Assembly: GCF_037338445.1 (NCBI RefSeq)
Contig: NZ_CP147838.1
Location: forward strand, 3,782,001 to 3,846,000
Reading direction: 5' to 3'
Length of the DNA: 64,000 nucleotides
Source of the DNA: Salinibaculum sp. SYNS191
GTDB lineage: Archaea; Halobacteriota; Halobacteria; Halobacteriales; Haloarculaceae
Made by a program: the position numbers and the translations under genes. Under the pieces are notes generated by a model. That model saw nothing but the letters and a program-made list of their open reading frames with translations. It was not told the origin of the DNA and searched no databases. Positions 18,149-25,331 of this stretch are shown here, one piece after another (within the stretch, counting starts at the first letter, position 1; each line of letters starts with the position of its first letter).

Positions 18149-19519
18149 ATGGAACGCGTCGACGTCGCTATCGTCGGGGGTGGACCCGCCGGCACGTCGG
18201 CCGCCTGGAAAGCGGCCGAGGCCGGAGCCGACGCCCTCGTCGTCGAGAAGGGAGTGCCGCGAGCGGACCGCGACCGACTGGGCCCGGACTCGACCGACGC
18301 CGCGGGTATGCTCGACTACTGGGTCGACCTCATGGACTTCGACCCCGGCGACATCCCCGACGACATCGTCCTCCACACGCTCGACGGAGCCGACTTCATC
18401 GGCCCGACAGAGCAACTCGGTATCGAGGCCACCGGCATCGAGTGCTCCTACCCCGACTTCGGCTTCGCCTTCCACCGTGCGCGCTTCGACGACTGGCTCC
18501 GCGAGGAGGCCGAAGCCGCCGGTGCGACCTACACCGTCGGCGATTCGGTGACCGGCGTCGAGACCGACCTGCGAGGCGACCAGCACCGGGACCAGGTCCA
18601 CACCGTCTCGCTCTCGAACGGCGAGGAGATAGCCGCGGAGTACCTGGTCCTCGCCGACGGCCCCCAGCGGACCGTCACGCTGGACGTGCTTGACCAGTTC
18701 ACCCCCGAGGGCCGCTCCATGAGTGACCACCTCGGCCCGCGGACGGCCAACCACATCGCCTACCAGGAACATCGGGAGGTCCCCGAGGAACTGCTCGAAC
18801 CCGGGCGCCTGAAGTTCTGGTGGGGTATCATGCCGGGCCACACCGCCTACCCGTGGGTGTTCCCGAACGACGGCAACGTCGCTCGCATCGGGCTGACGAT
18901 GCCCATCGGCCTGGACGTCGACGACTTCGACCGCTCCGAGTGGGCACTGCTTCGGGACGACGACACCGACATCCCCAGGGGCGGCGAGTACATCGAGCGC
19001 CTCATCGAGCGCGAGTACCCCGGGTACAGCCTCGACGACTTCCCGCTCGTCGAGGACCGCGGCAAGCGCGGCGGCACCGAGACCTACCCCATCTCCTCGA
19101 CGCGCCCGGTCGAGTCACCGACGGCGGCCGGTATCGCCGTCGTCGGCGGCGCGATGGGCGGCACCTCCGCCTTCCACGAGGGTGGCGACCACGTCGCCGT
19201 TCGCACCGGGAAACTGGCTGGCGAACTCGCCGCGACGGGCCGCCTGGAGCAGTACAACGACGCCTGGCAGGACGCGCTCGGCGACGAGTTCCTCCGCAAC
19301 GTCACGATGGCCGACATCGTCGCGGACTACGGCCCCGCGGACTGGGACCGCGGTTTCAGAGCCGCCGACACGATGCTCAACCGTGGTCACTTCTCGCTGT
19401 TGCGCGTGCTCAAGTCGGGGATAACCGGTGTGAAACTCGCCTGGCAGTACAGACAGCGCAAACGGGGCTACGCGAACGGTGCTTACGCCCAGTTCCGGGA
19501 GAACGAGTACGTCATCTAG
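18149..19519 (+). CDS. Geranylgeranyl-reductase-type FAD-dependent oxidoreductase
   Basis: A 456-residue flavoprotein. The FAD Rossmann motif VAIVGGGPAGTSAAW is at residues 6-20. FHRARFDDWLREEAEAAGA is the second conserved family segment, and a late G-D/G-H-like FAD contact appears as VVGGAMGGTSAFHEGGDHVAVRTGK. Family members reduce isoprenoid chains of archaeal lipids or quinones; the exact substrate here (phospholipid or menaquinone side chain) is open. Its C-terminus (VKLAWQYRQRKRG) is basic and may lie at the membrane. It converges on the hypothetical gene at 19586-20392, with the 36-bp tandem repeat in between. Confidence 0.85.
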   Translation: MERVDVAIVGGGPAGTSAAWKAAEAGADALVVEKGVPRADRDRLGPDSTDAAGMLDYWVDLMDFDPGDIPDDIVLHTLDGADFIGPTEQLGIEATGIECSYPDFGFAFHRARFDDWLREEAEAAGATYTVGDSVTGVETDLRGDQHRDQVHTVSLSNGEEIAAEYLVLADGPQRTVTLDVLDQFTPEGRSMSDHLGPRTANHIAYQEHREVPEELLEPGRLKFWWGIMPGHTAYPWVFPNDGNVARIGLTMPIGLDVDDFDRSEWALLRDDDTDIPRGGEYIERLIEREYPGYSLDDFPLVEDRGKRGGTETYPISSTRPVESPTAAGIAVVGGAMGGTSAFHEGGDHVAVRTGKLAGELAATGRLEQYNDAWQDALGDEFLRNVTMADIVADYGPADWDRGFRAADTMLNRGHFSLLRVLKSGITGVKLAWQYRQRKRGYANGAYAQFRENEYVI

Positions 19520-19520
19520 A

Positions 19521-19620
19521 CCGTCCGTAGTCCCGTCCTCGTCGGGGTCTTAGCTGCCGTCCGTAGTCCCGTCCTCGTCGGGGTCTTAGCTGCCGTCCGT
19601 AGTCCCGTCCTCGTCGGGGT
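19521..19620. repeat. 36-bp tandem repeat, 2.8 copies
   Basis: The unit starts CCGTCCGTAGTCCCGTCC and recurs at 19521, 19557 and 19593 with no visible mismatch. The third copy is the real 3' end of the minus-strand gene below: it encodes NPDEDGTTDGS plus its stop codon. The two extra copies downstream repeat the same peptide and TAA stop, so the duplication left the reading frame unharmed. Confidence 0.9.
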
Positions 19621-20392
19621 TTCCGCCACTGTCATGCCCGGTCGCTTTTCCGCTCGCGCTATCGTCCAGTTCGTCCTGGGGGTCGTCCCGGCTGTCGGAG
19701 CGGTCGACGCCCCGCGGGAAGAAGGAGAACGGACTGCCCTCGGTCGCGTGGTCGTCCAGGGCCGTCAACACGCGGAGGTAGCGACGCGCGTCGGCCAGCG
19801 ACCCTTCGACGTCGGTTTCGCTCCAGGAGCCGAAATCGTAGAGGAGTTTGTCCCGGTGCTTGCGGGCGGTCTGCATGGCTTCCACGAGGTCGTCCTCGAC
19901 GTCGGTACACCGCAGGAGCAGTTGCTCGCGCTCGGCCTGGGACAGTCCCCAGAGCCACTTCTGCGTGCTCGTCGTCCGCCGGTGGTCCGGGACGACGAGT
20001 TCGTCGTGGACGAGATGCAGCGTGTAGCTCTCGACGAGAATCTGCGAGAGGCTGTAGAACCACACGCGGTAGGTGTTCATCGCCGCCGCCCCGACCTGTT
20101 CGGGCGTACTCGACAGCGAGGTGTCGATGTCGAACATGTCGGCGTACTGCTCCCAGGCGTCGACGAGGGTGCCGCCAGGCGACCCCTTCGAGAACCCCGC
20201 GAGCGTCCCGTAGAGCTGTCTGACCGTCCGCTTCGTGCTGTCTTCGGGAGACAGCGTCGGCGTCCCCGCACCCGGCATCGGGAACGGCGACAGCGGGAAG
20301 CCAAGCGCCGGCGGGACGTCCCCCGTGCCGGTCGCGTCGAACTGCTCGAACATCCGTCTGAACGGAGCGAACGGGTCCGTGTTGTCAGTCAT
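19586..20392 (-). CDS. Haloarchaeal protein of unknown function, 268 residues
   Basis: I do not recognise a family with confidence. The protein has a proline/glycine-rich acidic N-terminus that begins MTDNTDPFAPFRRMFEQFDATG. A long helical middle (residues about 50-215) carries aromatic clusters such as YRVWFYSLSQILVESYTLH and the segment KHRDKLLYDFGSW. The very acidic tail ends in DEDGTTDGS. The N-terminal F-R-R-M-F-E-Q-F pattern and helical middle recall polyhydroxyalkanoate granule-associated or PhaE-like proteins. That is only a resemblance, and no PHA synthase is adjacent. The gene starts near the left edge of the accessory island. Confidence 0.7.
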   Translation of the reverse strand: MTDNTDPFAPFRRMFEQFDATGTGDVPPALGFPLSPFPMPGAGTPTLSPEDSTKRTVRQLYGTLAGFSKGSPGGTLVDAWEQYADMFDIDTSLSSTPEQVGAAAMNTYRVWFYSLSQILVESYTLHLVHDELVVPDHRRTTSTQKWLWGLSQAEREQLLLRCTDVEDDLVEAMQTARKHRDKLLYDFGSWSETDVEGSLADARRYLRVLTALDDHATEGSPFSFFPRGVDRSDSRDDPQDELDDSASGKATGHDSGGNPDEDGTTDGS

Positions 20393-20472
20393 TGTCTCCC
20401 TTTGGAGGGGACCCCACGTGAGTCTGTTCCCGCGAAGTTCATCTGTCTGGGCCGGTTACTCGAGAGTGCGTG

Positions 20473-20482
20473 CCTTTAGTCC
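20473..20482 (+). promoter_or_regulatory. Possible TATA element of the candidate RNA
   Basis: CCTTTAGTCC lies about 25-30 bases before the start of the folded region. It resembles haloarchaeal TATA elements such as those of birA and ribH, but it is a short match and uncertain. Confidence 0.3.
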
Positions 20483-20501
20483 CCGCCAGAGCGGACCTGC
20501 A

Positions 20502-20710
20502 TGGGTGCGATGACAGCGCGGCGAACCCGGGCACGCGACACTCGCAGTTGGGACGCTTCGGCGTCCCGCAGCGCGCTCGCGGGCACCGCCCGTTCGCGCG
20601 ATGGGTGGCCGTCACACGGTCACCTGCGGAGACGGCGACAGCCGTCTCGGCACACGACTCCGCGTAGCGGAGTCCGCCCGGCACGAGGGTTAGCCGACTG
20701 ACACGGCACA
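20502..20710 (+). ncRNA. Candidate structured non-coding RNA with five hairpins inside a closing stem
   Basis: Five consecutive hairpins can be drawn by eye. They are 20550-20567 (GGGACGC, UUCG loop, GCGTCCC), 20572-20600 (two 5-bp stems around a 3x3 internal loop), 20604-20624 (9 bp with one G-U), 20629-20648 (8 bp, GACA loop) and 20656-20674 (8 bp, GTA loop). A closing stem pairs 20520-20528 with 20687-20695, and 20528-20532 with 20676-20680. The two G-U wobbles and the cUUCGg tetraloop pair properly only on the plus strand. I could not match it to tRNA, RNase P, SRP or box C/D consensus. The ends are approximate, and a protein gene on the minus strand over the same span cannot be fully excluded. 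Confidence 0.5.
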
Positions 20711-20732
20711 CCGCCAGGAATGACGTCGGTCG

Positions 20733-20754
20733 TTAGTGTTCCGGGCGTACATTT
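20733..20754 (+). repeat. Island site A, right half only (left end of the array)
   Basis: TTAGTGTTCCGGGCGTACATTT matches the right half of the island site. The CTACTAGTAG palindrome and the left hairpin arm are missing. About 230 bases downstream (to roughly 20990) resemble the sequence following copies B and C, including CGCGCGTATCGGTC near the end. Confidence 0.8.
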
Positions 20755-21149
20755 TGAGTATACTATTGAAATTATTTGTGAATGATATGTATAGCGTCAA
20801 CTGCAGTCTATTATTGAGACCGTATTTCTCGCGGGGAGCTCCCTCATTGCCGTATTTTCAGGGAAACAGTCGATGATAGCGGGCCTGGAATGATGTCTGC
20901 CGGGAGTACCATTTACCTGTCAGGCGTGGATGTGTGTGCTGAATTGAACGCGCGTATCGGTCAAGAGTGCGGCGTCGAATCGCTAAGTACTGAACTTCGA
21001 CTGATGGGATTCTGTGATATATAGCTGGAGGTTATGACCCCCCTCGACAACCGAGGCATTCTCCTCTCTGACTGGACTCGCTGGGCGAACTCGCCACTCC
21101 GGAGCGGCGCACGACCGTTCGATGTGACGGGCGAAAGAAGCCGTGACAC

Positions 21150-22031
21150 TCAATCCGCCTTCGAACTACTGGCCCGTGAGAGCATCGTAATTGTAGTGGT
21201 ACCGAAGACAATATTGAGCGTGACAAGCACGGCCAGCGCGGGAACGAGTGTGTCATAGATGCCGCCGAATTCGGAGATCTCAAGAACGGTCATCACGTCG
21301 CGGTCAAGCACAAGTGCGCGGACCGCGTCGACCGCATAGGTCACCGGGTTGAGTTTGGCGATCATCTGCGTGGGCCCCGACAGCGAGGAGACAGGCAGGA
21401 ACGCTGAGGAGATGAAAAGCAAGGGGAACAGTAGGGCATACGCGGCCGCGTCAAGCGCTTCCTGGTCCCGCGTCAGGAGAGCAAGAATGTTCGAGAGCGA
21501 CATGTACCACGTCCCGAACAGGAGACAGACAAAGACGATGCCGAGGGCGCCGGGGAGCCCGGTCTCGATGCGCGCGCCCATAGTTAGGGCGAGGCCGAAG
21601 ACGATCAGCACCTGGAGGACGATGCGAAGGAGTTCGGCGGCGGCCTTGCCAGCGAAGACGGCGGTCCAGTTCATCGGTGTGACGACCACCTTCTCGAACA
21701 TGCCGGTCTGGAGGTCCTCGACGAGACCCATCCCCGAGGAGACAGAGGAGGCCATCGATACTTGAATCAAGACGGCGGGCACGAGGAAGGACACGTACCC
21801 GACATCTCCGAGACCGCTCTGTTCGAGGGCGAGTGCGCCGGCCTCGCCGAAGACTGCAGCGAACATCAACAGCGAGAGAACCGCCATGACGACGTCGAGG
21901 AAGACGGCGGTCGGATCCCGGATTGCCTTACGGTTCCAGCGCTTGAAGTTCACCCAGATGTCTCCGACCACGCCGTTGCCGGACGGCGATGACACACGCG
22001 AGGATTCGGAGTCGAGGCCAGGCAGACTCAC
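21150..22031 (-). CDS. ABC-2 type transporter permease
   Basis: A 293-residue membrane protein with about six hydrophobic segments. It has the DrrB/ABC-2 layout: a long N-terminal cytoplasmic part, a first TM (DVVMAVLSLLMFAAVFG), an amphipathic G-M-F-E-K-V-V-V-T-P-M-N-W segment typical of this permease family, and the LNPVTYAVDAVRALVL end motif. The start is GTG, overlapping the ATPase stop as GTGA, so the two are translationally coupled. With the ATPase it should form an exporter for a drug, lipid or peptide. It belongs to the first island cassette, between sites A and B. Confidence 0.88.
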   Translation of the reverse strand: MSLPGLDSESSRVSSPSGNGVVGDIWVNFKRWNRKAIRDPTAVFLDVVMAVLSLLMFAAVFGEAGALALEQSGLGDVGYVSFLVPAVLIQVSMASSVSSGMGLVEDLQTGMFEKVVVTPMNWTAVFAGKAAAELLRIVLQVLIVFGLALTMGARIETGLPGALGIVFVCLLFGTWYMSLSNILALLTRDQEALDAAAYALLFPLLFISSAFLPVSSLSGPTQMIAKLNPVTYAVDAVRALVLDRDVMTVLEISEFGGIYDTLVPALAVLVTLNIVFGTTTITMLSRASSSKAD

Positions 22032-23068
22032 GCTTCCCCCTCCCCTGATTGTTCGAGATCGGCGATCTGGTCGTCCGCGATGGCGAGGAAGACATCGTCC
22101 AGCGAGGGCTCTTCGATGTCGAACCCAATTACGGAAATTCCCGCGTCCTGCAGCGCAACCAGGAGTTCTGTCCCGCGGTCGCTGGCAAACTGTGTGGCCA
22201 CCCTGAGACTGTCCTCGGTGGTATCGATGGTCACGTCGGCTCCGAAGAGGTCGCTGTTGCGCGCGATGTCTGCGGCCTCCGTGACCGCCGCCGGGCCACC
22301 GTCGATGTCGATTTCAAGTCTCTCTCCGCCGACGCGCCGTTTGAGTTCGTCGGGAGATCCGTCTTCGACGAGAGTCCCCTCGCGGATGACTGCGAGACGG
22401 TCACAGAGCGCGTCGGCCTCCTCAAGGTACTGGGTCGTGAGGAATATCGTCGTCCCGTTTTCGTTGATACGCTCGAAGTAAGCCCATAGTCGGTTGCGCG
22501 CCTTGGGGTCGAGACCGGTCGTCGGCTCGTCTAGGAAAACGAGTTCCGGGTTGTGGATGAGCGCCGTGGCGGCGTCGAGACGCTTTTTCATCCCGCCCGA
22601 GAACTGTTCGGCAGGGGTGTCGCTGGCGTCCGCGAGGTCAACCAGTTCGAGGAGCTCGTTGATCCGACCCTCCCGCTGGGCGCGGGCGACTCCGTAGGCT
22701 TCACACGCAAACCGGAGGTTCTCTCTGGCAGTCAGTTCCTCGTCGATGCTTGTCTCCTGAGCCATGTATCCGATCGTCCCTCTGACGGCGGTCCGTTCGG
22801 ACGTTACGTCATAGCCGTTGATTCGTACCGTTCCGGCGGTTGGTTCCAGTAGCGTCGCCAGCATTTTGATTGTCGTCGTCTTGCCCGCCCCGTTCGGCCC
22901 GAGAAAGCCGAAGAACTCGCCTTTCGGAATCGACAGCGAGATGCCCTTGACTGCCTCTGTCCCATCCGAGTAGGTGAGCGATAGATCCTCAACCGCCACC
23001 GAAGGCTCCCGGTCGGTGAGTTTGTTCCTCGTGTCGTCTGCGGTGTAAGAGCAACTCGGTTTTACCAT
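22028..23068 (-). CDS. ABC transporter ATP-binding protein (DrrA-like)
   Basis: A 346-residue ATPase. Walker A is GPNGAGKTTT, the Q-loop lies in YMAQETS, the signature is FSGGMKKRL, Walker B is LVFLDEPTTGLD, and the H-loop segment reads FLTTQYLEEADALCDR. The last 80 residues form the accessory domain seen in DrrA-type exporters. I start at MVKPSCSYT; the frame stays open to 23290, but the divergent regulator gene starts at 23157, so the longer form is unlikely. It faces that regulator across an 88-base promoter region. Confidence 0.9.
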   Translation of the reverse strand: MVKPSCSYTADDTRNKLTDREPSVAVEDLSLTYSDGTEAVKGISLSIPKGEFFGFLGPNGAGKTTTIKMLATLLEPTAGTVRINGYDVTSERTAVRGTIGYMAQETSIDEELTARENLRFACEAYGVARAQREGRINELLELVDLADASDTPAEQFSGGMKKRLDAATALIHNPELVFLDEPTTGLDPKARNRLWAYFERINENGTTIFLTTQYLEEADALCDRLAVIREGTLVEDGSPDELKRRVGGERLEIDIDGGPAAVTEAADIARNSDLFGADVTIDTTEDSLRVATQFASDRGTELLVALQDAGISVIGFDIEEPSLDDVFLAIADDQIADLEQSGEGEA

Positions 23069-23124
23069 GCGTTTGAATTTTTCCCGGTACTGCTCCGAGA
23101 GAGTTCTGTGAGGTATCGATGTGG

Positions 23125-23134
23125 GTTTTTTAAA
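23125..23134 (+). promoter_or_regulatory. TATA box of the Bat-type regulator
   Basis: TTTTTTAAAT lies 23-32 bases before the ATG at 23157. This fixes the start of the regulator at MKYIQATVRV and makes it leaderless. The same short divergent region must also drive the ABC operon, so it is the natural site for regulation by this protein. Confidence 0.7.
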
Positions 23135-23156
23135 TGAACCGTCTGATATGCGGCGT

Positions 23157-23831
23157 ATGAAATACATCCAGGCCACCGTTCGGGTTGACCCTGACGAGGC
23201 ACCGACGTTTTTCAATCTACTTGCGAACTCGCCCAAGATCGAGGAAGCGCGGGTGCTCGACGTGAATACGACGCTGGAAGGCATCGACAACTACCTGTTT
23301 GCGATTATCGGTGACCCCACGACCCTCGCCGAGGAGGCCACCGACACGCCAGGCGTCGCGTCAGTCGATCTCTCCGAGACTCGCAATGGGATCACCTACG
23401 CTGTCGTCGTCGTCAACTCCCTGGAGACGCCGATGTACGACGCCATCCAGCGAGCAAGTTCCCAGGGCGGGCTCGTGATACGGACGCCACTGATCTACCG
23501 TGACGGGAAACTGTACGGTCGCGGCGTCGGCGATCCGAAACCGCTGCAGCAGGCACTCGAAGACACGCCGGACGCGCTCGATGTCCAGATCGACGAAATT
23601 GGCCGCTTCCGTGGCGGGCTAGACGACCCCGTATCGACGCTGAGCGACCGGCAGCAGGAGGCGCTCAAAATCGCGCAGGAACTCGGCTACTACGACCAGC
23701 CTCGCGGCGCGACCCACGAGGACGTGGCCAAAGAACTAGGGTGTGCACCCGTGACGGCCAGCGATCACCTCCAGAAGGCGGAAGGAAAAGTCGTCAACGC
23801 CGTGCTCGACAAGTTCGGACCGTCGGTCTGA
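23157..23831 (+). CDS. Bat-type helix-turn-helix transcriptional regulator
   Basis: A 224-residue protein. Residues 1-150 are the ligand-type domain common in haloarchaeal Bat-like regulators (a beta/alpha region that begins MKYIQATVRVDPDEAPTFF). Residues 160-222 carry the HTH_10 domain: LSDRQQEALKIAQELGYYDQPR, then the recognition part DVAKELGCAPVTASDHLQKAE. It is divergent to the ABC exporter genes in the same cassette and most likely controls them, for example in response to an exported compound. It ends just before an 84-bp inverted-repeat element. Confidence 0.88.
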   Translation: MKYIQATVRVDPDEAPTFFNLLANSPKIEEARVLDVNTTLEGIDNYLFAIIGDPTTLAEEATDTPGVASVDLSETRNGITYAVVVVNSLETPMYDAIQRASSQGGLVIRTPLIYRDGKLYGRGVGDPKPLQQALEDTPDALDVQIDEIGRFRGGLDDPVSTLSDRQQEALKIAQELGYYDQPRGATHEDVAKELGCAPVTASDHLQKAEGKVVNAVLDKFGPSV

Positions 23832-23836
23832 AATAA

Positions 23837-23920
23837 CTCGGCTTTGTACGTTAGTCCGAAAAGTCTGTTATCGGCATCATCCGTTCATGCGACCGTCTAC
23901 TTCAACTTGCAAAGCCGAGT
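23837..23920. mobile_element. 84-bp MITE-like element with 11-bp perfect terminal inverted repeats
   Basis: ACTCGGCTTTG at 23837-23847 is repeated inverted as CAAAGCCGAGT at 23910-23920. The interior is 62 bases and non-coding. No clear target duplication was seen. The same end sequence, AAAGCCGAGT, occurs alone at 26368-26377, where it interrupts the similarity between repeat copies A and C. Confidence 0.45.
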
Positions 23921-24036
23921 AACCAATAGAAGGCTCGTGATGGACTCACCCTCTATATTCAGCACGCCATTCGTATCGTCTGATGGTGATGTCCAACAGA
24001 GCCCCTCGCAATATGTCGTTTCCACTTTCACCGAGC

Positions 24037-24079
24037 CTCCTAGTAGATTGTCGTCCGGTAGTGTTCCGGGCGTACATTT
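24037..24079 (+). repeat. Island site B
   Basis: The palindrome is degenerate (CTCCTAGTAG, 24037-24046), followed by 8 bases, then CCGG-TAGTGTT-CCGG (24055-24069) and CGTACATTT to 24079. The upstream flank ACTTTCACCGAGC also matches the consensus. The similarity to copy C continues for about 230 bases downstream (GTAGTAGCCGCTCTTTCTC, GGAATGAGGTC). Confidence 0.9.
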
Positions 24080-24347
24080 CAGATATTCTAATATTATTAT
24101 CTGCAAATAATATAAATAGCTTCAGTCAGAGTCTTCCGTTGAATGAGATTCACCCGTAGTAGCCGCTCTTTCTCACCGAATCGCAGAAACTGCCGATGAT
24201 GACGAGCTTGGAATGAGGTCCGCCGGGAGTACTGGCAACTGTCGGCTTCGGATGACCGTGCTGTATACACCACGCGAAACTTGCACGGAGTTCTTCCTCG
24301 CTTCCAGAGAAGTGAATCGCTCGATACAGACAATCAAGTGTACGCCG

Positions 24348-24566
24348 TCACGAACTCGCCTTTCGTCGGCGATAGATTCCGAGCATCGATGCGAGGACAG
24401 CAAGAATAATCCACCCGAGCACAGCGTTCCACACCGTGACGGCGGGGATTGTATCGATGAGAAGCCAAGTCCCGGCGAATACGTATCCTCCCACGAGTAA
24501 TAAGAGAATATAGGACTGGCGTCGTTCAATCGCGTCGAGTCGGGGTTGGAGGGCAGACTCGTCCAT
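24348..24566 (-). CDS. Small membrane protein, two predicted helices
   Basis: A 72-residue protein that begins MDESALQPRLDAIERRQ. It has two hydrophobic segments (SYILLLLVGGYVFAGTWLL and VLGWIILAVLASMLGIY) and a basic tail RRRKASS, giving a hairpin with both ends inside. No function is known. Part of it overlaps the degenerate end of the long repeat tail. It shares cassette 2 with the PIN/HTH pair. It could be a stress or immunity-type small protein, but nothing in the sequence proves that. Confidence 0.6.
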   Translation of the reverse strand: MDESALQPRLDAIERRQSYILLLLVGGYVFAGTWLLIDTIPAVTVWNAVLGWIILAVLASMLGIYRRRKASS

Positions 24567-24788
24567 ACAAATGCTACTGTAATGACATTTGATATTTTTG
24601 GCGGTCAAGTACTGCTCCGAGACGAGTTCTTCTGTTCAATACGCACACTCATTCTAACGACTTATTTGCCGAGTTTTGAGTGAAGACAATATATTCTGAA
24701 TCGTACTCTGACACTCTCCCCGAAGCAGATCAAGCAATGAAGAAAGAACGACGTGAAGAGTCCCTGAGAGAGTGCAAATTACGCCCAA

Positions 24789-25319
24789 TCAGGTGACGTC
24801 CTCAATCAACTCGAAGCCATTCTTGAATTGAACACGATCGTCGAACCCATTTCGTGAGAGTGCAGAGACGATACCCTCACCAGCGTCGATATCAGTCGTC
24901 ACTATACACGCGAATTCTACATCACCCGCGTCGAGACGCTCTGCTGCAACTGCTGCGAGCGCAGTATCTGCTTTCTCGATTTGGTCCTCCGGCCGGTTCG
25001 ACGACTGAGCGATAAACGTCCGCGTGTCGTCCATCACTTGTGACACGGAACTGTTCCTGTAGTCCGGTTCGTCAGCGACCGTCACCCACCCTGCGTCGAT
25101 CGCGCTGTTGATCGGGGTCTGGCCCGGTGTACTCCGATCCGGAGCACCACCAAGTTCGTCGTACACACGCTGTGGAATCACGAATGAGAGATCGTTCCGC
25201 TGGGCGAAGCGCTCCAGTGCAGCGTACTTGTTATTCTGCTGGCGGCCACAGGCGACGAACAGCCCTGTATCCGCGACCCAGACGACACCCTCCTGCATCG
25301 GAGCGAATGTCCTACTCAT
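24789..25319 (-). CDS. PIN-domain ribonuclease-like toxin
   Basis: A 176-residue protein with the PIN start V-V-W-V-A-D-T-G-L-F (Asp17), a mid segment FVIPQRVYDELGG with the conserved glutamate, a DTALAAVAAERL stretch and CIVTTDIDAGEG, which supplies the later acidic residues. This acidic tetrad fits a PIN nuclease, which usually cleaves RNA. The HTH gene just upstream on the same strand (12 bases between them) is the expected antitoxin. HTH/PIN pairs of this kind are known in archaeal toxin-antitoxin surveys. Confidence 0.75.
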   Translation of the reverse strand: MSRTFAPMQEGVVWVADTGLFVACGRQQNNKYAALERFAQRNDLSFVIPQRVYDELGGAPDRSTPGQTPINSAIDAGWVTVADEPDYRNSSVSQVMDDTRTFIAQSSNRPEDQIEKADTALAAVAAERLDAGDVEFACIVTTDIDAGEGIVSALSRNGFDDRVQFKNGFELIEDVT

Positions 25320-25331
25320 CTGTGCTAGCCG

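Larger units (their letters stand above)
20393..21149. other. Gene-free stretch at the left island border
   Basis: About 750 bases with no credible protein gene. It holds, in order, a candidate structured RNA (about 20500-20710), the half-copy of the island repeat (20733-20754) and about 230 bases of degenerate sequence shared with the other long repeat copies (to about 20990). An A/T-rich stretch with no evident feature runs up to the permease gene. Confidence 0.7.
23832..24347. other. Intergenic region with MITE-like element and island site B
   Basis: A 515-base gene-free stretch. It contains the 84-bp element, about 110 bases with no feature I can name, the island site B (24037-24079) and the beginning of the long degenerate tail that follows copies A, B and C (to about 24290). 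Confidence 0.6.

Noticed and set aside
19586..20392. Firm assignment as PHA synthase subunit PhaE or a phasin
   Set aside because: Only a vague similarity in the N-terminus and helical content, with no phaC or phaP nearby.
20439..20711. 90-residue minus-strand protein over the structured region
   Set aside because: Cys/Arg-rich and unlike the acidic proteome; the base-paired helices on the plus strand explain the sequence better. Kept open as an alternative.
24173..24529. 118-residue minus-strand frame in the tail of site B
   Set aside because: Lies mostly in the degenerate repeat tail and overlaps the better small membrane protein gene; no domain.
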